This document shows positions 1 to 11,564 of a stretch of DNA of 64,000 nt, piece by piece; the first letter of the stretch is position 1, and each line of letters begins with the position of its first letter. The notes beneath the pieces were generated by a model, which was not told the origin of the DNA, did not search any database, and saw only the letters and a program-made list of their open reading frames with translations. Made by a program: the position numbers and the translations under genes. Location of the stretch: positions 1 through 64,000 of the forward strand of contig NW_020126836.1 of NCBI RefSeq assembly GCF_002994745.2, written 5' to 3'. This DNA is from Rosa chinensis (lineage: Eukaryota > Streptophyta > Magnoliopsida > Rosales > Rosaceae).

Positions 1-1252
1 TCAAGCGCACTTGGAATGTACTTCCTTGCATGGTAGTTCATCAAATTAGCAAACCATGGGAGCTCCTTAACATTGATGTTAAACATTGCTCATCCGGAAA
101 AGTGTCCTTCAAAGGAATGGAAGAGTCGTCACCTCCTTCAACCAATCTTGACAATTACTACTCACACTTGGTTTTCTTTCCCCGGTTTGTCTTTGATCTC
201 ATATCAAACCTTGCAACAATCAAATCCATCTTATCAATCTTGGCTTTGCTCTTCTTTGACAAAAGATACTTCAGGCACTATGATCCATGTGCACACTACT
301 TTTGGTACTAAGCAAATAGCTTCTAACTTCTCAAGATAATTGCAAGAAGTTCTTTTCCATTGTAGTATAATTATTGTGCATTATTCAAGGTACCACTAGC
401 ATAGTAATATCATGATTACCTTGTCCTTCTTTTGAGCTAAAACGCTCCCATAACATAATCGAAGCATCACACATTATTCAAAAGGGAAGAGACCAATCCG
501 TGCAATCATGATAGGAGCTTGGTGGCATCACCTGATTGTCTCAAATGCTTTCAAGCAATGTTCATCAAAACACAAAAGGAGCATCCTTGGCTATCAAATC
601 ACAAAGGGCTTAGAAATCTAGAGAATCTTTCATGTACCTTCTATAGAACCGACTGTCCAAGAAGCTTCTAATTGCTTTGACATTATGTGGAGTGGTAACT
701 TGGAAATGAGCTCCACCTTGGCCTTGTCAACTTCCATTCCTCTTGAACTCACCACATGCCCAAGAACAATTCTTCATTCACCATGAAGTGGCACTTCTCC
801 TAATCAAGACTAGGTTGCAATCTTCACATCTTTGAAGCACACTTGCCAAATCGTGTAGCATTGATCAAATGAATCCCCAAGACACTAAAGTCATCCATGA
901 ATACTTCAATGAATCTCTCCACCATATCACTAAAAATGGAAATCATGCACCTTTGAAAATTGTCGGTGCATTGCACAAACCGAATGGCATTCTTCTACAG
1001 GCAAAGGTGACATATGGACAAGTGAAGGTGGTCTTGTCTGGTCTTCCAGAAATGGGGATTGATTGTAGCCACTATACCATCAAGAAGCAATAATATTTAT
1101 GGCTGGCAAGTCTCTCTAGCATTTAATCAATGAATGGCAATGGAAAGTGATCCTTCCTTGTGGCATTGTTGAGCTTCCGGTAGTCTATGCACACTCTCCA
1201 CCCATTTGATACTCTTTGAGGGACAAGCTCTCCTTATCATTGGCCACAACCG
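1..1252 (-). pseudogene. Ty3/gypsy pol remnant: RT, RNase H and pre-integrase region (decayed)
   Basis: Reverse translation gives scattered but clear pol motifs. At about 860-1100 there is an RT core, with an RMPFGLCNAP stretch and the catalytic FMDDFSV box, broken by frameshifts. At about 640-790 lies the RT thumb/RNase H connection (LGHVVSSRG, then a VKAIRSFLGH-like stretch). At about 1-200 lies the end of RNase H and the PWFANLMNYHARKYIPS linker that normally precedes integrase. In the family these domains copy element RNA into DNA. The order continues directly from the protease ORF at 1253-2251, so this is one element on the minus strand. It runs off the window edge, so integrase is not visible. 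No frame stays open for long; it is dead. The motifs fit the Athila/Tat branch of plant Ty3/gypsy, but the exact clade is inference. Confidence 0.85.
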
Positions 1253-2251
1253 TCATGCCACTCTTCTTGGGAACCACTTGAACCGGTGACACCCACTTTG
1301 AATCGAAAATGGGATAGTGACACCAACATCAAGTAATTTCATTACTTCCTTCCTTACTACTACTTCTTGCATTGGAGGATTAAGCCTCCTTTGTGGATCA
1401 CTCCTAGGCTTCATATCATCTTCAAGGAGGATCTTATGCATGCACATACTTGGACTTATGCCTTTGATATCGGCAATAGTCCAACCAATGGCCTCCTTGT
1501 GATCATCCAACACCCTAAGTAGCTTTTGTACTTGCAAACCACTCAATTGTGAAGAGATAATTACGGGCAACTTGTGGTTTTCACCAATAAATGCATACTT
1601 TAAATGAGAAGAAAGTGGTTTCATGTCAAGAGTAGGAGGACACTTAATTGATGGAAGTAAAGGGGTAGAGTTAGTAAGAGGTATCTCAATCTTTGGTTGC
1701 AAATGTAGAGTGCAAGGCCTTAAGGCTTCAAGCGTAAGCTTGGCTTCTTTGGTTGCCTCCTCAATGAACTCTATACCTTTATGATGCAAACATGTCTCCA
1801 ATGGATCTTGAGATGCATTTTCAATGAAAGTTTTCTCCACCATCTTGTCAATACCATCCAAAACATCAATCCGGAAACAGTCATAGGCATTTGATGGCTT
1901 ACTCATTGCATCAAAGTTTCTTAAAGCAATGGTAGTATCATGAACGATCATAGTCATCAAGCTCTCCTTGACATCAATCTTAGTACCAGCGGTTGCCATA
2001 AATGCTCTCCCAAGGATGATAGGCAACTCCTTTTCATGAAAAGGAGCCTCTTCCATGTCTAGAATGATGAAATCCGCTGGTAGGATCAAGTCTTCTACCT
2101 TCACAAGAACATCTTCCACAACCCGCCTTAGGTAAACAATACTCCTATCCGCCATTTGCAAAGAGATAGCAATGGACCGAATTTCACCAATTCCAAGAGA
2201 CTCATAGATACTATAAGGCATCAAGTTGATGCTACACCCAAATCCATCAAA
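1253..2251 (-). pseudogene. Ty3/gypsy protease and start of RT (open segment, interrupted at its 5' end)
   Basis: This open segment of about 330 codons encodes the C-terminal half of a retropepsin-like protease. It starts in the active-site region (reads DGFGCSINLMP; family form DLGASINLMP), followed by the ADRS, LPADF and LGRAFMATA blocks. A linker and the first RT residues (IKGISPSMCMHKI, then PQRRLNPPM) follow. The protease normally matures the Gag-Pol polyprotein. The first 14 residues of the open frame (2252-2293) come from the inserted LTR and are not part of the protein. The upstream half of the protease lies at 7813-8213 on the other side of the inserted element, joined by the GCTTT target site. 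The active-site Asp-Leu-Gly is altered here (Gly-Phe-Gly), so catalysis is doubtful. Confidence 0.88.
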
Positions 2252-2256
2252 GCTTT

Positions 2257-2752
2257 TGTTAACGTTAGATTCCGCGGGGTCTCTAGTTAGCATAAAGAAT
2301 GAGAGAGAGAGAGAGAGAGAGAGAGAGTGACACGAGATGTATAGTGGTTCAACTCCACCTTAGCAGGAAACTACGTCCACTTGAATGTTACACTAGTGTG
2401 TTGAGCCTTGCGGCCCAAGGGGATTACAAAAGATGTAATGGGATGTGGAGTAAGTGGGAAGGAGTCTCCTTTATAGGGGAAGGAGGCTCCCTCATTTACA
2501 TTTTCTTAGATATGGACTCAAAGTTACTATTCTAGTCTAGAAAAGCATATTATGGAGGCAACTTGGCAAGGCCGGAAAGGTGGCTTCCCGACGACGGATT
2601 TGTGACTTCCGGATACCGTAGCGTAGCTTGAACATAGGGCTTCAAGATGCAAGTAGCGGTTGGGCCTCACCATGGCTTGTGGGTGTCCTAAAGAACGTGT
2701 TACTTATGCTTGGTGAGATAGCAAACTAGTCTTGCTAGTAGAGGTATCTAAA
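2257..2752 (-). repeat. 3' LTR of the nested non-autonomous element
   Basis: Near-identical to 7321-7812. It starts TGTTAACGTT on the plus strand and ends GGTATCTA followed by AA, where the other copy has CA. It contains a (GA)n microsatellite at about 2299-2327, one or a few units longer than in the other LTR. On the minus strand the purine-rich tract (GGGGACTTCGGGGACTTTT, about 2750-2770) abuts its start. Confidence 0.9.
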
Positions 2753-3284
2753 AGTCCCCGAAGTCCCCAAGTAAGAGGAGCTTCTTGGTTGGGGAGTTAT
2801 AATCATGAAGTCATCAAGCATAAGTAATCGGGCGGCACGGAGCCCCTGCAAGTCCCCGAACTCCGTAAGCAAGAAGGGACTTGTTAACCTGCAAAACAAA
2901 GACAAAAAACAGGCATATGTAGGATGCTCGTTGCATTGGGCAACAAACGTGAGTTGCACCGATATGCGTTGGCATATATGAACGTACGGGGTGCGTGATA
3001 CATGTTGATGTATACAAGCGAATGGCGCCGAGTACGATCGCTCATGACGTACAAATTCGAGAGCGCGTATGGTCGTGTGAGCATATGGATTGCATATGAT
3101 AAGTGTAAGTTGCATGAGCGGTGCGAAGGTAAGCGTTTGTAACTCATGAACGATGACCGCGCGTACGGTTGTGTCTGTTTGGTTTTTGCTAGTATTAATG
3201 GAACGCGAAAAGAATTTGATTTGTCGAGGTCAGTAAACGACAAATGGTAGAAAAATTCAATGTTCCATTAACGTGTGGTGTGTT

Positions 3285-3990
3285 GAGTAGACATGAGCGT
3301 AAAGCTCGAGGATTGCCGGGAAGGCATGAGCGGAAAGCTCGTGAGCGAGAAACTCGTGGGGAGCCGGGAAGGGGTGAGCGGAAGCTCAAGGGTTGCCGGG
3401 AAGGCATGAGCGGAAGCTCAAGGGTTGCCGGGAAGGCATGAGCGGTAAGCTCGGGGGTGCCGGGAAGGCATGAGCGGAAGCTCGGGGGTGCCGGGAAGGC
3501 ATGAGCGGAAGCTCAAGGGTTGCCGGGAAGGCATGAGCGGAATCTCAAGGGTGCCGGGAAGGCATGAGCGGAAGCTCAAGGGTTGCCGGGAAGGCGTGAG
3601 AGGAAGCTCAAGGGTTGCCGGGAAGGCGTGAGTGGAAGCTCAAGGGTTGCCGCGAAGGCGTGAGCGGTAAGCTCGCGAGCGGAAAGCTTGTGAGCTGAAG
3701 CTCAAGGGTGCCGTGAAGGCGTGAGTGGTAAGCTCGTGAGCGGAAGCTCAAGGGTGCCGCGAAGGCACAAGGGCGAAAGTCGGCTGTGCCGTTGAGGCAC
3801 AAGCGCGAGAGGTCGAGGATGCCGCTGAGCCGAGAGCATGATATCTCGGCGATACCGCTGCGGCGAGAGCGTGATAGCTCGAGGATGCCGCTGAGCCGAG
3901 AGCATGACATGTAGGCGGTACCGCTGCGGCGAGAGCGTGAGAGCTCGTGGATGCCGCTGAGGCTTTAACGGGTAGCTCGAAGGTGATGCC
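3285..3990. repeat. Minisatellite-like tandem array of about 33-36 bp inside the nested element
   Basis: Unit core is GGCATGAGCGGAAGCTCAAG plus GGTTGCCGGGAA. About 12 well-kept copies run from about 3320 to 3660, then more diverged ones (GGCGTGAGCGGTAAGCTCG, GATGCCGCTGAGCCGAGAG) to about 3990. Several lines of sequence in both orientations are open by chance because the unit length is close to a multiple of three; I do not regard these as genes. In minus orientation the array sits between an internal G-rich tract (about 4039-4058) and the terminal purine tract at 2753. Confidence 0.88.
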
Positions 3991-4038
3991 CTGAGGCATG
4001 AGCGTGGCCGTTGCTAATTATGTTGGGCTGTATGTACA

Positions 4039-4058
4039 AGTCCCCGAAGTCCCCAGTT
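4039..4058 (-). other. Second internal copy of the purine-rich (PPT-like) tract
   Basis: The plus strand reads AAGTCCCCGAAGTCCCCAG, a near repeat of the tract next to the left LTR at 2751-2770. The same tract, followed by related sequence, occurs on the plus strand at about 35690-35715 in the second element of this kind. The element may thus have acquired a new 3' end (array plus new LTR) beyond an older PPT (inference). Confidence 0.6.
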
Positions 4059-4359
4059 AAGGAGGGTGTTCTCACGGGTTGATACCAAAGCGTAGCTTTG
4101 TGCTGTATATCAAGCATAATTAGTGCGAGTGCGTCGTCCATCTAGAATTGGTCGGAGCGAACGCTTTTGCCCTTTCGGGTGGGCCCCTGCTAGGCCTGCC
4201 AGGGAGTCCCCCACTCCCCAGCCATGACGGACCTCTAGATGGTCGGTAAATTGTTTGTTGAGGGGGAGCCGCACGGAGCAGAGGGTGTTGGGTAGCGATC
4301 CCAATCTTTGGTACCCAAGCGTCGGGGTTAACTGCCGGATCAATGGCTGCCGTGGGCTG

Positions 4360-7300
4360 TGTTAACTAGTCCCTTTACTATTTCTCAGAGGAGAAACTTG
4401 ACTGCAATGCAGCGTAGCGGTCATTGTCATTATGAGTCATTGCCCTACCGCCTAAGGTGACCACAGACTAGTAAAGTTTGTACTTGTAATGAAACATGAC
4501 AAACAAATAGAGCAAGTACTAAAATTTTGTTTGAGTGACCCATATTTATTTAATTGAGTTGCAATTAAGTAGTAGCATGACATATGTGTATAGCATGTAC
4601 TTGTGATGTGGATGCTAATAACATTTGTAGGTATGCTTAAGGGTCATGGAGACATGTATAGTCATGGCACTAGGATGTGTGCATAGTAGGTGTGCTACTA
4701 AAAATATGTAACATATGTTATAAGCATGCTCTAAAAGTAATTTATAAGCATGACAAGGCATGACAATAGCTCTAATTGAAAGAGCGTGTAGTGAGATAAA
4801 GTTACTTATCTTATGCCGATTTGGAGCGAGTTGGAGTTGACATTTGCATAGGTACCCAAATCATGTTGAAGTTGTCCAAGCATGACACTCCATGTGATCG
4901 GCGAATGATTGCAAATAGTTTGTTTTGGCCTTGTTTACATATGAATGTTTTTCATTGATTTCCTCCGAAGTCAAAACAAAAATAGGTGATTAGCTATTTA
5001 TTCACATGATTTAGTTGACTAAATAAAAAGAATTTGTTTTTGTGCAAATTCCAAATAAGAAGAAGATCTAAGTAAAGGAGGTATATTAGTGATGTGTTCT
5101 CAAGTTGCCACAGGAACATAGGCTTTTAATCGAGCTAGCATGCTTTGACAAGTGATAGAAGCCTGCTATATTTTGTGATTATATATGCAGGTAGCCGATA
5201 GAAGTTTGTGATCATGTATGGCTTGTCTTATGTGTAGGGCATCGACACGTGTAGCATGTGCACATACAAAGCAGTAAAGTGTGTCATGGTATGTGAGAGG
5301 ACTTTGTCATGGCATGGATGCATGAGATATAGATGATTACAAGTATTGCATGGCAACAAGTAATCCATTAAATGTTCATGCACATGTCTGTCTTAAAATT
5401 TCAAATTGACAATGACATCCTGACATCTTGTAGTGTAATTTATAATAAGATGGTACACTGACAAGTGCTAAACATAATTTATGAGCTGCCATATAGTACC
5501 TTGGATTCATGATAATGACCATACGCCCTAGTTGTGCAGTGGGTTATGTATAAAGAATATGTTTAAAGTAGCTAAGTCGTGTGTTCCATCTGTGCACACA
5601 TAGCCACGTGTATAATGTTTCTAATACATGGCATTGGATCAGAGCCTAGCAAGGCATGCATACAATTGAAACCGACAAACAGGTCTGTCACATGCATGCA
5701 ATATATTATGATATCGTGTTTGGGAGATACTGATAAATTATAAGTGGCTACTGGCCACGCCTCTGCTAGGCACATGGTATTCGCATCAGATAAGGAGAGA
5801 TTAAGACTTATCTTGCTATTTTTCAGTTTGGCTATGAATGAAGTCCGATGAGATTAGGTGCTTGAGCAGACACGCGGGGCGGGCTCTGAGAGGGATCGAA
5901 TTGGCGGCTGTTCCAAATTGCAGCAGCAAACCAGATTTGAGGTAGCAGATCCCCTGTTTTTCTGTTTTTGCAAGGCAATAAGTATCCAGCGGTAGTGAAG
6001 CTCGGCGCTGATGCCCATCGGAGGAGAAATCTCAGCGGAGAAAACTCGGCGGTAGAGCAGCTCAGCGGAGCAGAAGTTAGGCCGAGCGGAGCTCAGCTAG
6101 GGGAGGAGAGCTGAGCGGTGGCTCCTGGAGGGGTAGCGGTGGCTCCTGGCGGACTGGGTTGTCGCTGATCGAGCGGAGATGGTGCCAGAGGAGGAAGTTG
6201 GGCGGTGGTGATGGAGTTTGACCAGTGGTGATGCTCGGTGGAGAGCAGTAGTGAACCTCGGTCAGCGGTAAAGGGTGAAACCCAGTGTTGAAGTTTAGCG
6301 GAGGATCTCAGTGATGGATCCCGGTGGAGCGGAGCTCGATTTGTCAGCGGAGCTTGTCCATGGCAGGCGGAGGCAGGGTAGCGGAGATAGTCCAGCGGAG
6401 CGGAGCTCGGCGCTCGGCGGAGACCACCCAACTGTGAAGCCCAGCGGAGGAGGATGTCAGCGGGGGTTGCCCAGCGGTTAAGCACAGCGGGCAAGCTCGG
6501 CAGATGCGTGGGGCAGCGGAGCTTTTGCCGGCGGAGGTGGCTTAGCGGAAGATCATGGCAGAAGCGTTCAGCGGAAACTGTCGGCGCTGGAGCGTCCATG
6601 GTGATGTGGAACTTAGCGGTGTACGGTTTACCGTTGATGTTGATTGAAGAGTGCTGGTTTGACTGGAGGCTTCTCCGCTGATAGAGTTGAGCGGAAAAAG
6701 TGCCGCTGACTGGAGTTGGCAGTGGCTAGCCTTGCTGCCACCTCAACGAGCTGCGATTGATGGTTGGAGATGGTCAGCGGTGTTGCTAGTTGGTGTTGTT
6801 GCCGGTGGTGGTGCCCAGCGGACAAGGCCTCACTGATGGTGTTGATGATCGATCGAAAGAAGAAAGTAGAGTGTCCAAAGGAGTCTTGTGGGTGCCAAGA
6901 GTAAATTGGCAATTTTTTTTTATTTGGTAGTGCAGCGTTGACTAGCCTTTAGTTGGCGTTGACTATTTGTTGACCTCGTTTGTTCGGCGTTGACCGAAAT
7001 TGATCAGTCCCAAGGGCGCTGACCGGCTCAAGTTATGAGTGGGTGTAGCGTTGACTTTTCTTTAACTTGAAACTTGCAACTTAGCAAGAACTGGGAAAAA
7101 TTTATGTTGAAAAATTTTGTTACCGCCAAGGATGGGGCTGGGTGCAATGCTTGCTAGTGGTTTATATAATTATTCAAAGAAGAAAGAAAAAAAAAACGGC
7201 AGTGAGCAATTTTGATAACTCAAAGAAGAGAAGAAATAACTCTTTTGAGCTTCGTTAAGATGACTTAACTCAATGGTAAGTGATGAAGCTTTTGTGTTGG
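4360..7300 (-). other. Non-coding interior of the nested element; nothing recognised
   Basis: No protein domain can be read. From 4360 to 5830 the sequence is AT-rich with many CATG/ACATGTAT words. From about 5840 to 6850 it is rich in AGCGG/CTCAGCGG words on the plus strand, as if built from degenerate short repeats. This produces two minus-strand open frames (6093-6599 and 6628-6912) of low-complexity Pro/Ser/Arg/His composition. I see no evidence that they are genes. Confidence 0.55.
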
Positions 7301-7301
7301 C

Positions 7302-7319
7302 TTCCCACAGACGGCGCCA
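7302..7319 (-). promoter_or_regulatory. Primer-binding site of the nested LTR element
   Basis: The minus strand reads TGGCGCCGTCTGTGGGAA, two bases inside the right LTR. This TGGCGCCG-type site is typical of plant Ty3/gypsy elements primed by a cellular tRNA. It fixes the element's orientation: the 5' LTR is at 7321-7812. Confidence 0.88.
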
Positions 7320-7320
7320 A

Positions 7321-7812
7321 TGTTAACGTTAGATTCCGCGGGGGTCTCTAGTTAGCATAAAGAATGAGAGAGAGAGAGAGAGAGAGAGTGACACAGATGT
7401 ATAGTGGTTCATCTCCCGCCTTAGCAGGAAACTACGTCCACTTGAATGTTACACTAGTGTGTTGAGCCTTGCGGCCCAAGGGGATTACAAAAGATGTAAT
7501 GGGATGTGGAGTAAGTGGGAAGGAGTCTCCTTTTATAGGGGAAGGAGGCTCCCTCATTTACATTTTCTTAGATATGGGACTCAAAGTTACTATTTAGTCT
7601 AGAAAAGCATATTGTGGAGGCAACTTGGCAAGGCCGGAAAGGTGGCTTCCCGGCGACGGATTTGTGACTTCGGATACCGTAGCGTAGCTTGAACATAGGG
7701 CTTCAAGATGCAAGTAGCGTTGGGCCTCACCATGGCTTGTGGGTGTCCCAAAGAACGTGTTACTTATGCTTGGTGAGATAGCAAACTAGTCTTGCTAGTA
7801 GAGGTATCTACA
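7321..7812 (-). repeat. 5' LTR of the nested non-autonomous element, with TATA box
   Basis: 492 bp, TG...CA on both strands. On the minus strand a TATA motif (CCTATAAAAGG, about 7529-7539) sits about 275 bp from the LTR start and would drive transcription into the element. A (GA)n run lies at about 7366-7388. The target duplication GCTTT follows at 7813-7817. Confidence 0.9.
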
Positions 7813-9290
7813 GCTTTATCAAAGAAAGTTTTACCTATCTTGCATGGAACGGTGAATGAACCCGGATCTTTTAACTTTGGTGGAAGTTTCCTTTGCAAAA
7901 CCACACTAACTTCTTCACTTAAACACACTTTCTCATCCTTCTCAAACTTCCTCTTATGGGTACATAGCTCTTTGAGAAACTTGGCATATGTAGGAATGGT
8001 TTTGATTGCATCCAAAAGATGGATGTTAATCTCCACCTTCCTAAATAAGTCAAGAAAATCCTTCTTCACCTTCTCATTCTTTTGCTTCAATGCCTCTTTC
8101 TTTGAAATTGAGGATAAGGAGGGGAAACTTCTTTCTCTTGAACTATCTTCAAAGGAGGATTGAAAGTGATAACTCAGTTGAAGTAGAGCCTTCTTTGTCA
8201 TGAGTTCCGGCATTGGTATTATGTTTGTTCTTCAAGGCTTCCTCTTGCACTTCTTGTTCTTCCAAAGCTACTCTCAAACCCAAACGTTTGTCAAAGGCAT
8301 TCGTCTTCTCATTTAAACATTCTTCTTCACCATTATTAAAACCTAAGATGACTTCTTCATGTGACAACTCTCTTGCCTTGCCCTTTTCTCTCTTTTCAAA
8401 ACCAGGTGGCTCCCTTGGAATCACAACTTCCTCATTGGTAGGCATGTTCACATTATTTTCAACTTGCCTCCCACTTCTTAAAGTAGTAATGGACTTAGCT
8501 TCATGCCTTGGGTTATTCTCCACTTGGCTTGGAAACACACCTTGCTTCCTTTGGCTTAACTCTTGGGCTAGTTGCCCATTTGTATCTCAAGCTTGCTCAT
8601 ACTTTGGTGAAGGAAATTGATCTTCTCATCTTGCTTTGCTTGAGTACCCTTGTTCTCTACAAAAAAACTCATTAACATGTCTTTAACACTAGGCTTCTTC
8701 AATGACTCTTGAGGTGGCACTATAGGTTGTGCTTGAGGTGGAGGTTGATAAGGTGCCCTTTGGTATTGATTGTTGGCTCCTTGATTGTTGTAATTAGAGG
8801 AGCTTGCCCTTGATAGCCACCACTAGGCCTTTGAAGACCTTGGCCTTGATCACGATTGCCCAACCCTTGTTCTCGGATTTGATTGCCTCCGATCCCCACC
8901 CAAAGTTAGGGTGGTTTCTCCATCCGGGATTGTAAGTGTTACTATATGGATCATTTCTTGGCCTTGGTTGGAAACCAACTTGGTTGCATTGCTCCATATC
9001 AACTTGGAGTGCACCTCCTCTTAGACAAAGCATTGTCTCATGTTGATCACTCTCACAAATTAAGAAAACTTGCTCAACCGTCTTGCTTGACATAGGTTGG
9101 AGTTGCTCCAGGTTTCCTTGAGCATTAAGAATCAAGTCTAGCTTCTTATTCATGTTGGCCTTAATCCTCTTCAACTCAATTTTCATTTGAGTGTTAGGTA
9201 GATCCATCTCATACATACCTCCTCTTCTTTGTTGATCCTTCAAAATCACATTAGCTTCCTTCACCGGTCTTCTATCACTTTGACCCTATT
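7813..9290 (-). pseudogene. Gag and protease N-terminal part of the disrupted Ty3/gypsy element
   Basis: From right to left the minus strand encodes the gag C-terminal region (8794-9264, containing an NTYNPGWRNHPNFGWG block typical of Athila/Tat-like plant elements), a degenerate linker with TTLRSGR (about 8480), and the protease leader (7813-8213: RKVEINIHLLDAIK, PTYAKFLKEL, SVVLQRKLPPKLKDPGSFT, then KTFFDKA). KTFFDKA ends exactly at the GCTTT target site and continues into the active-site region at 2251. Several frameshifts separate the three open stretches. No zinc knuckle is intact: the expected Cys-rich site reads ICESDQHETMLC. The gag N-terminus is missing, and homology stops at about 9290. 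Confidence 0.87.
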
Positions 9291-9403
9291 GCAGATCGAA
9301 GCCAAGAAGCGCCGCTGCATTGCTCACGAAACCTAGGTTTAGGTTTCAGTTTCGCTCTTACTTTTCGGGAGCCCCGTCATATATTTGGAATTCATTCCCT
9401 TTT

Positions 9404-9550
9404 GGCTCTAAATTGGTTTTGGGGTTACTATATAAATGGACTGGCTATATATGCTTTTGAAAGGCTAGACTTGAGAGTATATGATGATATGCTCGATCAT
9501 TAGTACTGGCATCTAGTGTTTGGTTTGGAAAATACGATTTATTGCTAGCT
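9404..9550 (-). promoter_or_regulatory. Orphan copy of the UGT gene promoter, without its gene
   Basis: This stretch matches the 5' flank of the UGT gene at 17301-18766. Both have TTTGGCTCT, then GG..TTTTGGG, AATGGACTGGCTATATATGC and TTTTG(G)AA, in the same order and orientation, and similarity fades after about 100-150 bp. The shared TATATAT (9445-9453 here) is the TATA box on the minus strand. The coding region should begin just left of about 9385 but is replaced by gypsy sequence, so this is a relic of a third UGT copy. Confidence 0.75.
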
Positions 9551-10021
9551 CAAGAAGTCAAGATTATATGTATAGACTATGAAATAAGTTTGGAAGGATA
9601 TATGAAATATTGATATCCTGATGGATTAAGGGAAATGAGTTCTTTCGTGTAGTTGAGCTTAACTCGTATGGGCTAAATTTCATGTGGGCTAATAGAGTTG
9701 TTCGATCTTGGTAATCAAGGTTAAACATCTAGAGTCACCCCTACTGGTTGGTAAAATACACAGTACGAGACGGGTAAACTCCCTTGTATTGACATATTGG
9801 CTAACGGGTAATTAAGTGGAGCTTATTTGACATTCATTGATTCTATAATTTATTTTTTTAAGAATTGTTTGATAATTGATTGTGACATGTAGATAGAAAT
9901 GACTTTAAAAGGTTTGGCCCTACTGAGCGTAAGTTCACCCCTATGGACTTTTGTTCAGATGTGACACCTTTCGAAAGGACTAAACGAGATGACGTGTTCA
10001 ATTGTGAGACTCGAAAATGAT
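9551..10021. other. Intergenic stretch, nothing recognised
   Basis: AT-rich with no long reading frame, no tandem repeat and no recognisable element end. It separates the orphan UGT promoter from the long LTR-like unit starting at 10022. Confidence 0.5.
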
Positions 10022-11530
10022 TGTTATACCCCGGAAATTCGTAATTAATTCCTAAATGTTTCTTGGGATTAATAAAGTGTTCATTTGTACGATTTCGTGG
10101 TTCGAGGGTGGAGTGGATTTATTTTCGGACGAATAATTATTCGAAGTGCGCGTTTTAGGGGGTTCACAAAGGTTGACTTTTTATACGTTGGGATTCTCAG
10201 AAATCTTCCTTCAGAAAGTTGTAGAGCGCGTCGTTACGAGTTCGTGGATATGCGGAACGCGAAAATCAGAGTTCGTATGAAGAAGTTATGGCCATTGGAA
10301 AAAGTTTCCATTTTGGTTAAATAGGAAAAAAATCCGAAAATATCAGAATTTCTGTTTTTGGAAAGTTTTTCTCTCTCCTCTCTCCCGAGCCCAGTTTCGC
10401 CCTCTCCCTTCGCTGGCAGATTTCTTCACCGTCCGGCCACCAATCAGCGCAATTCCAAAGGGAATCCTGCTCTTTTCATTCCGCTCTACACGTCTGTGGT
10501 GGTGATTTGTCGTGGGAAGCACCGTAGACGACGCTACAAGGCCGAGAAGTTGCACGGTGGAGCTGCAAATCGCCTTAAATCACTGGCCTTGGTTCTCCCA
10601 GCTCCAGCCACTATAGCTCGAGTTCTTTGAGGGCTTTTCTAGCCCAGAGGAAGTAGAAGCTACACCCAAGAGGGCTTGCAGCGATTTGATCTGTGGTGAT
10701 CGAATTTTGGAGTTTTTGAAACTAGGGTTTTTCGAATCCTTCGGCTTGCGAGGTAAAATTCTACTTTTTGGCTCATAATCTGATTATGGTGTAGTTATGA
10801 AAGTTTCAATTGGAGTAAAGATGAAGAACTTTCATGTTGGAAGTTTTGTCAAATTTTGACTTTGGTTTGGTGGTGGTTTCCGGCGGCTTCCGGCCACCTC
10901 TGGGGCAGTTTCTGCTCCTCAGTGCGATCTACTCGTCGATACGAGTATTTCGATATATAGTTTGTAATTTTTGGAAATCGTATGAGCATGTTATGAATTT
11001 TTCCAAGTTTTAGGGTTTTCGGTTCGATCAGTTTTCTATCCGTGAGGATTCGGCTGTCCGATCGACTTGTAGTTTTGATATAGTGATCGTAGAAGTGTTC
11101 CGAAGACGTTGGATGGTCTCGGATGAGGATTCGACTGTTGGATCGTCATATAATTGTGTTTCGTGAATTGTGTGCTTTGTGTTGTATTGAGTGTGACCTT
11201 GATGTGATTAGGTGATTGACGAAATTGTGTGAGTGGAGTTTGGACGATTTGGTGCTTATCTTGGTTTTGTGTGAAGACGCAGCAGGATATGGAGGTGAGT
11301 AAATCTCACGGTGTTTCGGTCGATAAATTAGTTATGTTTAATTTAGTAGATTTAATTGTTAGCATGTAAAATCATATTTATCAAAATAAATTATTTGTTT
11401 TAAAATATATGAAGTTGATCGACAACGGTTCATGGGTAAGTTAACAATGTTTTGATATAAAATTATTTTCGAGAGGAATAATTTATAAAACTATAGTTGG
11501 TATTAGTGGCATCCCTGAGCGGATGACTAC

Positions 11531-11532
<2 letters not shown>

Positions 11533-11563
<31 letters not shown>
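11533..11563. repeat. (GT)n(TA)n microsatellite
   Basis: A GTGTGTGTGT run passes into about 12 TA units. A (TA)n tract at the same relative place exists in the copies at about 34377-34390 and 43358-43372, so it is an ancestral feature of LTR family 1. Confidence 0.9.

Positions 11564-11564
<1 letters not shown>

Larger units (their letters stand above)
2257..7812 (-). mobile_element. Complete non-autonomous LTR retrotransposon nested in a gypsy pol gene
   Basis: Two LTRs of about 495 bp (2257-2752 and 7321-7812) flank 4.57 kb. The ends are TG...CA. The 5-bp target duplication GCTTT is intact at 2252-2256 and 7813-7817. A primer-binding site adjoins the right LTR and a purine-rich tract adjoins the left LTR, so the element is transcribed on the minus strand. 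No gag, protease, RT, RNase H or integrase motif is visible in any frame of the interior. It would therefore need proteins from another element. The LTRs differ by only a few small indels and substitutions by eye, which suggests a fairly recent insertion. The PBS and G-rich PPT resemble those of Tat-type gypsy elements, the likely helper group (inference). Confidence 0.92.

Noticed and set aside
30..339. Two overlapping plus-strand frames of about 90 codons at the left edge
   Set aside because: They lie antisense to RNase H/pre-integrase motifs of a gypsy element and have no family features.
3608..3999. Minus-strand frames with repeated ALGSAASS and SRLSGILELSRS patterns
   Set aside because: Produced by the tandem array, whose period is close to a multiple of three; not a protein-coding gene.
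6093..6599. 168-codon minus-strand frame in the nested element
   Set aside because: Built from degenerate CCGCTGAG-type repeats; low-complexity Pro/Ser/Arg with no domain.
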